Source: Halomonas korlensis (GTDB lineage Bacteria > Pseudomonadota > Gammaproteobacteria > Pseudomonadales > Halomonadaceae). From it: a stretch of DNA of 64,000 nucleotides. The stretch covers positions 248,001 through 312,000 of the forward strand of contig NZ_FPBP01000004.1 of the NCBI RefSeq assembly GCF_900116705.1. The letters run 5' to 3'. This document shows, one piece after another, positions 52,016 through 61,520 of this stretch. The notes under the pieces are model-generated. The model did not search any database. It saw only the letters and a program-made list of their open reading frames with translations, and was not told the origin of the DNA. Both the position numbers and the translations under genes were made by a program. Every line of letters begins with the position of its first letter. Position 1 is the stretch's first letter.

Positions 52016-53404
52016 TTACCGCCGATTTTCGGCCACGAACCGCTGCACGGCAGCGAGTTCCGCCGGCAGCACCGTATAGCGCTCTTCGCGCTCCAGCAGA
52101 TCCTCCATGTGCGCCGGGAGTGGTACACCGGAGAACCCGGCCTTGACCACCGCCTCGGCGAACTTGGCGGGATGCGCCGTGGCCAGCGTGATCATCGGCG
52201 TCCGGGCATCGCTGCGGGCCCGCTCGGCGGCACGGTAGCCGGTGGCCGTATGGGGATCGAGGAGCTCCTTGGTGCGATGGTGCGCCTCGCGGATCACCTC
52301 GAGCAGCGTGGCGTCATCCACGCGGTGGCTGGCGAAGCGCTCGCGCAGCTTGGCCAGCGGGGCATCGGCCAGGGCCGCGGGCTCGTTCTGGAAACGCTCG
52401 AGCAGGGCGCGCACGGCATCGCCATCACGGTCATAAGCTTCAAAGAGCAGGCGCTCGAAGTTGGACGACACCACGATATCCATCGACGGCGCCAGCGTCG
52501 CAACGAGTTCCCGCTTGGAGAAGTCGTTGTCGGCCAGCGTGCGGTGCAGGATGTCGTTGGCGTTGGTGGCAATGATGAACTGCGTTACCGGCAGGCCCAT
52601 GCGGTGCGCCATGTAACCGGCAAAGAGGTTGCCGAAATTGGCCGAGGGCACGCAGAAGCTGACCGGGCGGTGCGGCGCACCGAGCGCCACGGCGGAGGCC
52701 ACGTAGTAGACAATCTGGGCCATGATCCGCGCCCAGTTGATGGAATTTACCGCCACCAGGCGGGCGCCGTTCAGGAACGCCTGGTCGGCGAAGCTCGCCT
52801 TGACCATCGCCTGGGCGTCGTCGAAGTTGCCCTCGATCGCCACGTTGAAGACGTTGTCGGCAAGCACCGTGGTCATCTGGCGGCGCTGGACTTCGGAAAC
52901 CCGCTGATAGGGGTGGAGAATGAAGATGTCGAGGTTGTCGCAGTGACGGCAACCCTCGATGGCCGCCGAGCCTGTATCGCCGGACGTGGCGCCCATGATC
53001 ACCGCACGCTCGCCGCGCTTCCCGAGGAAGTGGTCAAGCAGCCGGCCGAGCAGCTGCAGGGCCACGTCCTTGAAGGCCAGGGTCGGACCGTGGAACAGCT
53101 CGAGCAGGAAGTGGTTGGCATCCAACTGGTTGAGCGGCACCACGGCGTCGTGGCTGAAAGTGGCGTAGGCCTCCTCGACGATGCCCCGGAAGGTCGCGTC
53201 GTCGATCTCGCCATTGACGTAGGGCTTCATGACCCGGAAGGCGATCTCGGCATAGGACAGGCCAGCCATGGCGGCCAGGTCCTCATGGGAGAGCTGGGGA
53301 ATCGTCTCCGGGACATAGAGGCCGCCGTCGCTTGCCATGCCAGTGAGCACGACCTCCTCGAAGGACAGCACGGGCGCCTGCCCGCGAGTGCTGATGTAGC
53401 GCAT
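52016..53404 (-). CDS. thrC: Threonine synthase
   Basis: PLP enzyme converting O-phosphohomoserine to threonine. It has 462 residues. The PLP lysine is in LAFKDVALQL, and GATSGDTGSAAIEG binds the cofactor phosphate. The N-terminal MRYISTRGQAPVLSFEEVVL is typical of the long (class 2) type. Start ATG 53404, 3 bp after hom, forming a hom-thrC pair. Confidence 0.97.
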   Translation of the reverse strand: MRYISTRGQAPVLSFEEVVLTGMASDGGLYVPETIPQLSHEDLAAMAGLSYAEIAFRVMKPYVNGEIDDATFRGIVEEAYATFSHDAVVPLNQLDANHFLLELFHGPTLAFKDVALQLLGRLLDHFLGKRGERAVIMGATSGDTGSAAIEGCRHCDNLDIFILHPYQRVSEVQRRQMTTVLADNVFNVAIEGNFDDAQAMVKASFADQAFLNGARLVAVNSINWARIMAQIVYYVASAVALGAPHRPVSFCVPSANFGNLFAGYMAHRMGLPVTQFIIATNANDILHRTLADNDFSKRELVATLAPSMDIVVSSNFERLLFEAYDRDGDAVRALLERFQNEPAALADAPLAKLRERFASHRVDDATLLEVIREAHHRTKELLDPHTATGYRAAERARSDARTPMITLATAHPAKFAEAVVKAGFSGVPLPAHMEDLLEREERYTVLPAELAAVQRFVAENRR

Positions 53405-53407
53405 GGC

Positions 53408-54730
53408 CTACTCCTGCTCGTCCAGCGACTCGACGCGGATGCGGGTCACTGGGCCGGCGATGTCGGCCATCGACTCGATCAGGCGAATGGCCTCGTTCAT
53501 CTGCTTCTCACGCGTACGGTGGGTCAACAGGATGATCGGCACTAACTCGCCCTCGGTCGCCTCCTTCTGGATCAGCGCCTCGATGGAGATGCCCTGCTCG
53601 GCGAGGATGGTCGCGACACGCGCCAGCACGCCCGGGCGGTCCACCGCCAGCAGGCGCAGGTAGTAGGCGGTGACGATATCCTCCATGGGCATGATCGGCA
53701 GCCTGTTGATCTCGTCGCCGATCCCGCTGAACGCCAGGTAGGGAACCCGATAGTGATGATCGGTGCTGATGTCGCGTGCGACGTCCAGCAGATCCGCCAC
53801 CACGGCGGAGGCGGTGGGCTCCGCGCCGGCCCCGGCGCCGTAGTAGAGCGTCGGCCCCACGGCATCGCCCATGATGGCAATGGCGTTCTTCACGCCATAC
53901 ACACTGGCCAGCAAGCGCTGCTTGGGGATCAGCGTCGGGTGCACGCGCAGCTCGAGCCCGGCCTCGGTGCGCTTGGAGATACCCAGGTGCTTGATGACAT
54001 AGCCCAGGTTGTCGGCCTGCTCGATATCCTCTGCCGTGATGCGCGAGATGCCCTCGGTGAAGGCCTTGTTGAACTGCAGCGGCACGCCGTAGGCGATGGA
54101 TGCCAGGATGGTAAGTTTGTGGGCGGCATCGATACCCTCGACATCGAAGGTCGGGTCGGCCTCGGCATACCCCAGTGCCTGCGCCTCGGCGAGCACGTCC
54201 TCAAAGGCGCGCTTGTCCTCGCGCATGTGGGTAAGGATGTAGTTGCCGGTGCCATTGATGATGCCGGCGACCCACTCGATGCGGTTGGCGCCCAGGCCTT
54301 CGCGCAGCGACTTGATGACCGGGATGCCACCGGCAACCGCCGCCTCGAAGGCGACAATGACCCCCTGCTCGTGAGCCGCCTTGAAGATCTCGTTGCCGTG
54401 TACAGCGATCATCGCCTTGTTGGCGGTGACCACGTGCTTGCCGTTGGCAATGGCGGTCAGGACCAGTTCGCGGGACAGGTCATAGCCACCGATCAGCTCG
54501 ACCAGCACATCGACATCAGGATTGGTGGCTACCTCGAAGACATCCGTAGTGGCCTTGATACCAGTGAGGTCACACTCGGGATTGAGACTGCGGTAGGCGA
54601 CCTGTTCGATGACGATCGGTCGCCCCGCCCGCCGGGCGATGTCGTCGGCGTTGCGTGTCAGCACGTTGAAGGTGCCGCCGCCGACGGTCCCCAGGCCACA
54701 GATTCCCACTCTCACCGGTTTCAATGTCAT
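53408..54730 (-). CDS. hom: Homoserine dehydrogenase with ACT domain
   Basis: Reduces aspartate semialdehyde to homoserine. It has 440 residues. NAD(P) motif GICGLGTVGGG, catalytic NGTGNYILTHM and DPTFDVEGIDAAHK are visible. The C-terminal ACT domain (DRPGVLARVATILAEQGISI) suggests threonine feedback control. Not fused to aspartokinase. Start ATG 54730, with AAGGGG upstream. Confidence 0.97.
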   Translation of the reverse strand: MTLKPVRVGICGLGTVGGGTFNVLTRNADDIARRAGRPIVIEQVAYRSLNPECDLTGIKATTDVFEVATNPDVDVLVELIGGYDLSRELVLTAIANGKHVVTANKAMIAVHGNEIFKAAHEQGVIVAFEAAVAGGIPVIKSLREGLGANRIEWVAGIINGTGNYILTHMREDKRAFEDVLAEAQALGYAEADPTFDVEGIDAAHKLTILASIAYGVPLQFNKAFTEGISRITAEDIEQADNLGYVIKHLGISKRTEAGLELRVHPTLIPKQRLLASVYGVKNAIAIMGDAVGPTLYYGAGAGAEPTASAVVADLLDVARDISTDHHYRVPYLAFSGIGDEINRLPIMPMEDIVTAYYLRLLAVDRPGVLARVATILAEQGISIEALIQKEATEGELVPIILLTHRTREKQMNEAIRLIESMADIAGPVTRIRVESLDEQE

Positions 54731-54835
54731 TCCCCTTGTTTTCTAACATGTTTGCTGACGTGTGTTCTGGCGCGTGTCATCGCATGATGGTCCCCTGGCC
54801 GGAGCCCCGCTGCCGACGCTCGTTGGCGGCGGCAA

Positions 54836-55567
54836 TTACTCGTTCAGGCCGAGCATTTCGACCAGGCGCTCCGCCGGCACGTAGCCAGGCACCAGACGCC
54901 CGTCGGGCAGAACGATCGCCGGCGTGCCCTGGACGCCAAGCGCCAAACCTAGATGATACTGTTCCTCGACCGGATTGTCGCAGCTTCCGCCACTCTCGAG
55001 ACGCTCCTCGCGCTTGGCGGCACTCATCGCCTCGCTCGGATTGTCAGAGCACCAGACCTGTTGCATTACCCGAGCCCCCTCGCCCTTCATGCCCGTTCGC
55101 GGGAAGGCCAGATAATGCACCTCGACCCCCATTTCGTTGAGCTTGGGGACTTCTTCATGCAACTGGCGGCAATAGGGGCAGGTAGTGTCGGTGAAGACCG
55201 TCACCGTGGCGCGGCTCTCGCCGTCACCCCGAAAGACCACTCGGTCCTGCTCCGCCACTTGAGCCAGGCGGGCGGCGCGTTCGCCGTTGCGGCCCTGCTC
55301 GGTGAGGTTGACCAGGCCGTCCCCGCCATTCTCGTAGAGATCGCCGACCAGGAAATGATCACCCGCGGCGTCACTGTAGAAGGTTTCGCCATTTTCCAGA
55401 CGCACCTCGAAGATACCCGCCATGGGCGTCTCGCGAACGCTTACCACCGGCATGGGCTGACCGCTGACCTCGAGAGTGTCGGCCAGGTGCTCGGCGGGGT
55501 CGGCCTGCGCGATCATCGGCAGGGTCAGGGAAGCGGCCAGCAGGCCCGCGAAGAAACGTGGTGTCAT
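54836..55567 (-). CDS. dsbC: Periplasmic disulfide isomerase DsbC
   Basis: 243 residues with a signal peptide (FFAGLLAASLTLPMIAQA). A dimerisation domain precedes a thioredoxin fold with the active site CPYC (Cys130, Cys133). A second pair, Cys173 and Cys196, matches the structural disulfide of DsbC. The cis-proline loop GTPAIV is present. Three bp after xerD. Confidence 0.96.
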   Translation of the reverse strand: MTPRFFAGLLAASLTLPMIAQADPAEHLADTLEVSGQPMPVVSVRETPMAGIFEVRLENGETFYSDAAGDHFLVGDLYENGGDGLVNLTEQGRNGERAARLAQVAEQDRVVFRGDGESRATVTVFTDTTCPYCRQLHEEVPKLNEMGVEVHYLAFPRTGMKGEGARVMQQVWCSDNPSEAMSAAKREERLESGGSCDNPVEEQYHLGLALGVQGTPAIVLPDGRLVPGYVPAERLVEMLGLNE

Positions 55568-55570
55568 GAT

Positions 55571-56473
55571 TCAACCTCGAGGATGATGATCGGCGTGCAG
55601 GGCTTCCAGTCGTACCTGCGCGACATGGGTGTAGATCTGGGTGGTCGAGAGATCGCTGTGACCGAGCAGCAGCTGTACGACACGCAAGTTGGCCCCATGA
55701 TTCAATAAGTGGGTGGCGAAGGCGTGTCGCAGCGTGTGCGGCGACAGTGGCCTGTCGATGCCGGCGGTACGGGCATGCGCCTTGATACGGTGCCAGAAGG
55801 TCTGGCGCGTCATGGCCCGGTCGGCGCGCCCGGGAAACAGCGCCGGATGGGTAATGTCCTGCATCAGGGCCCCGCGAGCGCTGCGCAGATAGCGCTGCAG
55901 CCAGACGACCGCCTCCTCGCCCAGCGGCACCAGGCGGTCCTTGTCGCCCTTGCCGCGCACTCGCACCACGCCCTGGCGCAGGTTCACGGCATCGGTCGTC
56001 AGCCCGACCAGCTCCGAGACCCGCAAGCCCGCGCCGTAGAGCACCTCGAGCATGGCGCGATCGCGCATGCCCAGCGCCGATGACACGTCCGGCGCCTCGA
56101 GAAGACATTCTACCTCGGCCTCCTCGAGCGTATCGGGCAGCGATGGGCGTACCCGCGGCAGGCAAACGTCGACGAGCGGGTCATGACCAATCATCTCTTC
56201 GCCCAGCGCCCAACGATAGAAGCGTCGCAGGCTCGACAGCAAGCGGGCATTGCTGCGCAGCTGGTAGCCGGCCTCGCGGCGTTCGTCGAACCAGTCGGGC
56301 AAGGTGTTGCCGCCCGGCGTGCGCCAGTCGCGGCCGAGGCTCTCCAGCCGGGCCATCCAGGTCTGCAGGTCGTGCCGGTACGCGCTGAGGGTATTGTCGC
56401 TCACTCCCTGCTCGAGCCAAAGGCCGTCGAGAAAGGCATCGATCACCTCTCCCGTTGTCTCGCCTGTCGCCAT
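55571..56473 (-). CDS. xerD: Tyrosine recombinase XerD
   Basis: Resolves chromosome dimers at dif with XerC, under FtsK control. It has 300 residues. The catalytic set is visible: Arg in GLRVSELVGL, His-x-x-Arg in HTLRHAFATH, His in LLGHSDLSTTQ and Tyr in IYTHV. The start is ATG at 56473 (MATGETTGEVIDAFLDGL), after CAGGAGAG. Followed by dsbC in the conserved xerD-dsbC order. No dif-like site was noticed nearby. Confidence 0.96.
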   Translation of the reverse strand: MATGETTGEVIDAFLDGLWLEQGVSDNTLSAYRHDLQTWMARLESLGRDWRTPGGNTLPDWFDERREAGYQLRSNARLLSSLRRFYRWALGEEMIGHDPLVDVCLPRVRPSLPDTLEEAEVECLLEAPDVSSALGMRDRAMLEVLYGAGLRVSELVGLTTDAVNLRQGVVRVRGKGDKDRLVPLGEEAVVWLQRYLRSARGALMQDITHPALFPGRADRAMTRQTFWHRIKAHARTAGIDRPLSPHTLRHAFATHLLNHGANLRVVQLLLGHSDLSTTQIYTHVAQVRLEALHADHHPRG

Positions 56474-56503
56474 TGTTACTCTCCTGAGGGCCCGCCTGAC
56501 GAC

Positions 56504-56537
56504 AAAACCCCGCCCCGCAGAGCGGTGACGGGGTTTC
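56504..56537 (-). terminator. Terminator of the rpsP-rimM-trmD-rplS operon
   Basis: On the minus strand AAACCCCG and CGGGGTTTT pair around a GC-rich inner stem, just after rplS and before xerD. Confidence 0.7.
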
Positions 56538-56593
56538 TGGGGCGGCACTCAGGTCTCAGCCATGAGCGCCGCTGACCGACGAAGGCTCTCGCC

Positions 56594-56950
56594 TCAGGCC
56601 AGCTTTTCCTTGATGCGTGCGGAACGACCGCTGCGCTCGCGGAGGTAGTACAGCTTGGCCTGGCGCACGTCACCGCGGCGCTTGACCGCGATGGAATCGA
56701 CCAGCGGGCTGTAGGTCTGGAAGGTCCGCTCGACGCCAACCCCGTGGGAAATCTTGCGCACGGTAAAGGCGGAGTTCAACCCGCGGTTGCGCTTGCCGAT
56801 CACCACGCCTTCGAAGGCCTGCAGGCGCTCGCGGTTGCCTTCCTTGACCTTGACCTGCACGACCACGGTGTCACCCGGGGCGAAGGCTGGCACTTCCTTG
56901 TTCATCTGCTCGGCTTCGAGCGCCTGGATCACCTTGTTCTTGCTACTCAT
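56594..56950 (-). CDS. rplS: 50S ribosomal protein L19
   Basis: 118 residues. [20 protein letters not shown] starts the protein, and the conserved [12 protein letters not shown] and [19 protein letters not shown] follow. Start ATG 56950, with GAGGAG upstream; the longer in-frame reading to 57058 is not L19-like. Last gene of its operon. Confidence 0.98.
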   Translation of the reverse strand: MSSKNKVIQALEAEQMNKEVPAFAPGDTVVVQVKVKEGNRERLQAFEGVVIGKRNRGLNSAFTVRKISHGVGVERTFQTYSPLVDSIAVKRRGDVRQAKLYYLRERSGRSARIKEKLA

Positions 56951-57133
56951 GACATTACTCCTCGATAACATGACTGGCCGGCTGTCGCGTGTTGCCGGCC
57001 AATCGTGACCCCGGCGCCCGAGTCGCGACTCGAGAGCGCGGGAGCTGATGGGTGACACAGGTCCACGCCTCTTCAGTGGCTCGACGTGTCCTGCACCTCC
57101 GCCCTGACCTTTCTGGTGGACAGAGCGTATTAC

Positions 57134-57946
57134 TTACCTGGTGGACAGAGCGTGCTCTTCGATGAACTCCTCGAGCAGCTGTTGCTGCTCGCGATCCAAT
57201 GACCGCGTGTCGAGCAGATCCGGCCGTCGTTGCCAGGTACGCCCGAGCGACTGCTTCAGTCGCCAGCGCCGGATGGCGCCATGATGGCCGCTGAGCAGCA
57301 CATCCGGCACACGCCGCCCGTCGATTTCCTCCGGACGGGTGTAATGCGGACAATCCAGCAGCCCGTCATTGAAGGAGTCCTCGACGGCGGAATCCCGATG
57401 CCCGAGCACGCCGGGCACCCGCCTTGCCGCCGCATCGATCAGCACCATGGCCGGCAGCTCACCGCCGCTGAGCACATAGTCGCCGATCGACCACTCCTCA
57501 TCGATGTCGGCTTCTACCACGCGTTCATCGATGCCTTCGTAGCGCCCCGCCACCACGACCAGCGGGGGGCCGGACACCAAATGCTGCACGCCCGCCTGGT
57601 CGAGCCGACGCCCCTGGGGCGACAGGTAGATCACCTTCGGCCGCTGACCGGTGACCTGCTCGGCCCGCTCGCGGGCAGCGTGGATCGCCGAGCGCAAGGT
57701 ATCGACCTTCATCAACATGCCGGGGCCGCCTCCGTAGGGACGGTCATCCACGCTGCGATGACGGTCAGTGGCGTAGTCGCGCGGGTTCCAGAATTCCAGC
57801 GCGATACGCCCCGTCTCAACCGCCCTCCCCGTGACGCCATGGCGAGTGATAGCCTCGAACATCTCGGGAAACAGCGACACGATGCCGATCCACAGGTCCT
57901 GCTCGCCCCGTCCCGACGGCACGTCCGCGGCCGAACCAAGGCTCAA
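57134..57946 (-). CDS. trmD: tRNA m1G37 methyltransferase
   Basis: Methylates G37 of tRNAs to prevent frameshifting. The trefoil-knot motifs [10 protein letters not shown] and [19 protein letters not shown] are intact. Read as 270 residues from TTG 57946, which overlaps the rimM stop by 4 bp (TTGA). Since the conserved part starts at [15 protein letters not shown] (residue 19), a later non-ATG start is possible. Followed after 183 bp by rplS. Confidence 0.96.
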   Translation of the reverse strand: MSLGSAADVPSGRGEQDLWIGIVSLFPEMFEAITRHGVTGRAVETGRIALEFWNPRDYATDRHRSVDDRPYGGGPGMLMKVDTLRSAIHAARERAEQVTGQRPKVIYLSPQGRRLDQAGVQHLVSGPPLVVVAGRYEGIDERVVEADIDEEWSIGDYVLSGGELPAMVLIDAAARRVPGVLGHRDSAVEDSFNDGLLDCPHYTRPEEIDGRRVPDVLLSGHHGAIRRWRLKQSLGRTWQRRPDLLDTRSLDREQQQLLEEFIEEHALSTR

Positions 57947-58491
57947 AATTCAGGGTCCCAGTCGACGGTCATCACGCCAGCGTCGAGATCCACGCTCAGG
58001 ATCACGTCATCCGGCAGGAAGGGCAGCAAGCGCTCACGGTCATCGACAGTCGTATCCGCGTTGCCCTTCACGACCATGACATCGTTGGCGCCGGTCTCGA
58101 AGAGATGATCGATACGCCCCAACACCACTCCTTCGCGGGTGGTCACGGTCAGGCCTTCCAGCTGATACCAGTAATAATCGTTGCCGGAGAGCTCGGGCAG
58201 TCGGGCCTTGGGCAGCAGGATTTCGGCGCCCGCCAGGGTTTCTGCCGCCTCGCGGCTGTCGACGCCCTTGAGCTGCGCCACCAGGCCCTTGCCCTGCCGA
58301 CGGCCTTGTACCAGCGGATGGCAAACCAGACGCCCGCCCAGTCTCAGGACCCAGTCGTCATACTCGAGAATGCCGTCCATGGGGCTGGTGTACGAATACA
58401 CCTTCAGCCAGCCTTTCACCCCGTAGGGGCTAGTCAGCTTACCCAGCACCACATGATCGTCGCGCGGCTGTGCTTGCGCATGTTCGCTCAT
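57943..58491 (-). CDS. rimM: 16S rRNA processing protein RimM
   Basis: 182 residues. [21 protein letters not shown] is the N-terminal barrel, and a PRC-barrel follows ([20 protein letters not shown]). Assists 30S head assembly near S19. The start ATG 58491 has AGGG 8 bases before; the in-frame GTG 58500 would be too close to that site. Between rpsP and trmD, in standard order. Confidence 0.96.
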   Translation of the reverse strand: MSEHAQAQPRDDHVVLGKLTSPYGVKGWLKVYSYTSPMDGILEYDDWVLRLGGRLVCHPLVQGRRQGKGLVAQLKGVDSREAAETLAGAEILLPKARLPELSGNDYYWYQLEGLTVTTREGVVLGRIDHLFETGANDVMVVKGNADTTVDDRERLLPFLPDDVILSVDLDAGVMTVDWDPEF

Positions 58492-58533
58492 CGACGACAC
58501 CCTGATGGCTCTTCAGTCGCACAAGTCAGGCGC

Positions 58534-58782
58534 TCAGGCCTGCTTGCGGGCTTCCTTGACCAGTTCGTTGACGCGGTCAGAAAGCTGCGCGCCCTGGCCC
58601 TGCCAATGAGTAACGCGCTCCAGATCGACGCGCAGACGCTCTTCCTGGCCGCGCGCGACCGGATTGAAGAAGCCCAGACGCTCGATGAAACGACCATCAC
58701 GGGAGTTGCGGGAATCAGTCACGGTCAAGTGATAGAAGGGACGCTTCTTGGCGCCAGCACGTGCCAGACGAATGGTAACCAT
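58534..58782 (-). CDS. rpsP: 30S ribosomal protein S16
   Basis: 82 residues: [19 protein letters not shown] at the start and conserved [14 protein letters not shown]. Start ATG 58782, with AAGGAC upstream. First gene of rpsP-rimM-trmD-rplS, 253 bp after ffh. Confidence 0.98.
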   Translation of the reverse strand: MVTIRLARAGAKKRPFYHLTVTDSRNSRDGRFIERLGFFNPVARGQEERLRVDLERVTHWQGQGAQLSDRVNELVKEARKQA

Positions 58783-58960
58783 GCGTAGTCTGTCCTTCGG
58801 TTGAGATTGCGGTTGACTCTGCTGGGCCGCGGCGGCTCGCCGCTGGCCTCCAGCAATGCTATTCCTGGCTGCTCGGGAAGCGGGCCGTTAGACCCGGCTT
58901 CGGGCATTGGGTCACGACGGCAGCCGCAAGCACTCGCGGTCCTGCCAGTGAAGACGCGAT

Positions 58961-58989
58961 AGTCTACGGAAAACCAGCCCGCTTGGAAA
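58961..58989 (-). promoter_or_regulatory. Probable promoter of the rpsP operon
   Basis: On the minus strand TTTCCA (58989-58984), a 17-base spacer, and TAGACT (58966-58961), each matching consensus at four of six positions. It lies in the 253-bp ffh-rpsP gap and would give a leader of about 170 bases. Confidence 0.45.
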
Positions 58990-59035
58990 GCGTTTCCCAT
59001 GATATGGCCAGGACAACGCCTTCCCATCACCCGGC

Positions 59036-60454
59036 TCAGCGCCTGGGGAAGCCGCCCGGCCCGCCCATGCCGCCGGGACCGCCCATGCCTCCCGGACCAC
59101 CGGGACCACCGCCGCCCATCATGCCCGACATGCCGCGCATCATCTTCTGCATGCCGCCCTTCTTGCCGGCCTTCTTCATCATCTTCTGCATCTGCTTGTG
59201 TTGCTTGAGCAGACGATTGAGGTCGGGGACCTGCAGACCGGCGCCGGCGGCGATGCGTCGCTTGCGCGAGCCGTTGATGATCTCGGGACGGCGGCGCTCC
59301 TTGGGCGTCATGGAGTTGATCAAGGCTTCAAGCTTGCCCATTTCCTTCTCGGGGCCGGGACCCTGGGCCATTTCCGCCATCTGGCCCATCCCCGGCAGCT
59401 TGCCGAGCAGACCACCCATGCCCCCCATCTTTTTCAATTGCTGCAGCTGGTCGCGAAAGTCTTCGAGGTCGAACCCGTCACCCTTCTTGACCTTCTTGGC
59501 CAGTTGCTCGGCCTTCTTCTTGTCGACGGTGCGCTCTGCTTCCTCGATCAGCGACAGCACATCGCCCATGCCGAGGATGCGTGAAGCGACGCGGTCCGGA
59601 TGGAAGGGCTCGAGGGCATCGACCTTCTCGCCGACGCCCATGAAGCGGATCGGCTTGCCGGTGATGTAGCGCACCGACAGCGCCGCGCCGCCGCGGGCAT
59701 CGCCATCCGCCTTGGTGAGGATGACACCGGTCAGCGGCAGCGCGTCGGCGAAGGCCTTGGCGGTATTGGCGGCGTCCTGGCCGGTCATGGCGTCGACGAC
59801 GAACAGCGTCTCCTGCGGCGCGGCGGCCTTATGCAGCGCCTGGATCTCGGCCATCATCGCCTCGTCAATGGCCAGGCGACCGGCAGTATCCACGATCACC
59901 ACGTCATGGAACTGGATCCGAGCGTGCTTGATCGCCGCCTCGGCGATGGCGACCGGTTGCTGATCGCTGCGCGACGGAAAGAAATCGACGCCCACTTCCT
60001 CGGCCAAGGTCTCGAGCTGGTCGATGGCCGCCGGACGATAGACGTCGGCAGACACCACCAGCACCTTCTTCTTCTCGCGCTCACGCAGGTAGCGCGCCAG
60101 CTTGGCCACCGAGGTGGTCTTGCCCGCGCCCTGCAGGCCGGCCATCAGCACCACGGCAGGCGTGCCCTTGAGGCTTAGCCCCTCGTTGGCCTCGCCCATG
60201 ATCGCCTCGAGTTCCTGCTGGACGATCTTGACGAACTGCTGCCCCGGGGAAAGGCTTTGCGACACCTCCTGCCCCACGGCGCGCTCACGCACGCGGTCGA
60301 CGAACGCCTTGACCACCGGCAGGGCGACATCCGCCTCGAGCAAGGCCCGGCGGACCTCGCGCAGCGTGTCCTTGACATTGTCCTCGGTCAGACGCGCCTG
60401 ACCCTTGATCGACTTGAGCGTCTGCGATAAACGCTCACTGAGATTCTGAAACAT
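59036..60454 (-). CDS. ffh: Signal recognition particle protein Ffh
   Basis: GTPase and 4.5S RNA-binding protein that targets membrane proteins to FtsY. It has 472 residues. G motifs GLQGAGKTTSVAKL, DTAGRLAID and TKADGDARGG are intact. The Met-rich M domain (residues about 330-440) includes SRKRRIAAGAG for RNA binding. The C-terminal 26 residues are an unusual Gly/Met/Pro repeat (GGPGGMGGPGG). Start ATG 60454. Confidence 0.97.
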   Translation of the reverse strand: MFQNLSERLSQTLKSIKGQARLTEDNVKDTLREVRRALLEADVALPVVKAFVDRVRERAVGQEVSQSLSPGQQFVKIVQQELEAIMGEANEGLSLKGTPAVVLMAGLQGAGKTTSVAKLARYLREREKKKVLVVSADVYRPAAIDQLETLAEEVGVDFFPSRSDQQPVAIAEAAIKHARIQFHDVVIVDTAGRLAIDEAMMAEIQALHKAAAPQETLFVVDAMTGQDAANTAKAFADALPLTGVILTKADGDARGGAALSVRYITGKPIRFMGVGEKVDALEPFHPDRVASRILGMGDVLSLIEEAERTVDKKKAEQLAKKVKKGDGFDLEDFRDQLQQLKKMGGMGGLLGKLPGMGQMAEMAQGPGPEKEMGKLEALINSMTPKERRRPEIINGSRKRRIAAGAGLQVPDLNRLLKQHKQMQKMMKKAGKKGGMQKMMRGMSGMMGGGGPGGPGGMGGPGGMGGPGGFPRR

Positions 60455-60492
60455 TGGCCTCTCCAGAGACGACGGCCCGAATATGACGGACG

Positions 60493-60521
60493 ATTATACG
60501 CGCTGCAGCCGCGAGTCTCCA
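60493..60521 (-). promoter_or_regulatory. ffh promoter
   Basis: On the minus strand TGGAGA (60521-60516), a 17-base spacer, then a perfect TATAAT (60498-60493), 38 bp before the ffh start codon. Confidence 0.7.
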
Positions 60522-60572
60522 TGTATCCGGCGGGTTGATGGCTGCGGCCTGTGCGCGACCCGACCGATTGGG

Positions 60573-60578
60573 TATAGT
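60573..60578 (+). promoter_or_regulatory. Possible -10 element for ypjD
   Basis: TATAGT lies 57 bp before the ypjD start. No -35 close to consensus is at the right distance, so it is tentative. It would be divergent from the ffh promoter. Confidence 0.35.
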
Positions 60579-60634
60579 GGCGACACCCTTTTCCTTATCC
60601 TCTGGCGCGCACAAAGGCGCATGGACAGCAATCG

Positions 60635-61435
60635 ATGCAGGCGCTTCTCCTGGCCCTTATGGCCTCCTTGCTCTATCTCGCCGCCGCCGCCTGGCAAGCC
60701 CTGACCCTGGCGCGCCGGGTCGCGCCTCGTCCGCTGCTGGTGCGCGGCCTGGGCGTGCTGGGGCTGCTGTGCCATCTTCCGCTGGCCGCCGGCCTGTTTC
60801 ACGACGGGCAGGCCGTGCTGCCGGGGCTCTCCACCAGCGCGATCCTGATTGGCGCCGTGGTGGTCGTGCTGCTGCTTGCGGCCAGCCTGTTCAAGCCGGT
60901 GCTCAATGCTGCTGCCGGGATCTTTCCGCTGGCCGGTGCGGCGCTGCTGCTCGCGGTGGGACTGCCCAGCCCCGAGCGCACCACGGACATGACGCCGGGG
61001 ATCGCCCTGCATGCGCTCAGCTCGGCGCTGGCTTTCGCCGTGCTCGCCATCGCCGCCGTCCAGGCAGTGTTGCTGGGCGTACAGAACCACGCCTTGCGCC
61101 ATCATCATATTCGCGGCGTGGTCCAGTCACTGCCGCCGTTGACGACCATGGAACGGTTGCTGTTCGAATTTATCTGGGCCGGCATGGCACTTTTGACCCT
61201 GTCGATCGCCAGCGGCTTTCTGTTTCTGGACAGCATGTTCGCCCAGCACCTGGCCCACAAGACGATTCTGTCGCTTGCCGCCTGGGTGATCTTCGCCGTT
61301 CTGCTCTTCAGTCATCATCGCCTGGGCTGGCGCGGCATGCGCGCGGTGCACTGGACCTTGGGCGGCTGCGCCGTGCTGCTGCTCGCCTACTTCGGCAGCA
61401 AGTTCGTGCTCGAGATCGTGCTGAACCGGGCATGA
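60635..61435 (+). CDS. YpjD/CcsA-like cytochrome c assembly family membrane protein
   Basis: 266 residues with about eight helices. HALSSALAFAVLAIAAVQA and ERLLFEFIWAGMALLTLSI carry the conserved His/Trp-containing pattern of the CcsA/CcmC-like family. Conserved beside ffh in gammaproteobacteria, but its function is not established; heme handling is only suggested by the family. Start ATG 60635. Confidence 0.87.
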   Translation: MQALLLALMASLLYLAAAAWQALTLARRVAPRPLLVRGLGVLGLLCHLPLAAGLFHDGQAVLPGLSTSAILIGAVVVVLLLAASLFKPVLNAAAGIFPLAGAALLLAVGLPSPERTTDMTPGIALHALSSALAFAVLAIAAVQAVLLGVQNHALRHHHIRGVVQSLPPLTTMERLLFEFIWAGMALLTLSIASGFLFLDSMFAQHLAHKTILSLAAWVIFAVLLFSHHRLGWRGMRAVHWTLGGCAVLLLAYFGSKFVLEIVLNRA

Positions 61436-61520
61436 GCCGCGCCCCTCGCCGGGCCCGCTTGACACTGCCCGACCGACCCCCTACAAATCGAGCCTGACCC
61501 GCCATTGAGGACCCTTCGAC

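Noticed and set aside
51956-53545. 529-codon open frame on the plus strand
   Set aside because: Antisense to thrC and the ends of hom and recJ; repetitive His/Gly/Asp-rich composition typical of shadow frames.
55571-56473. XerD gene as a sign of a mobile element or integron
   Set aside because: The gene is in the conserved xerD-dsbC housekeeping context, with no attachment site, inverted repeats or cargo.
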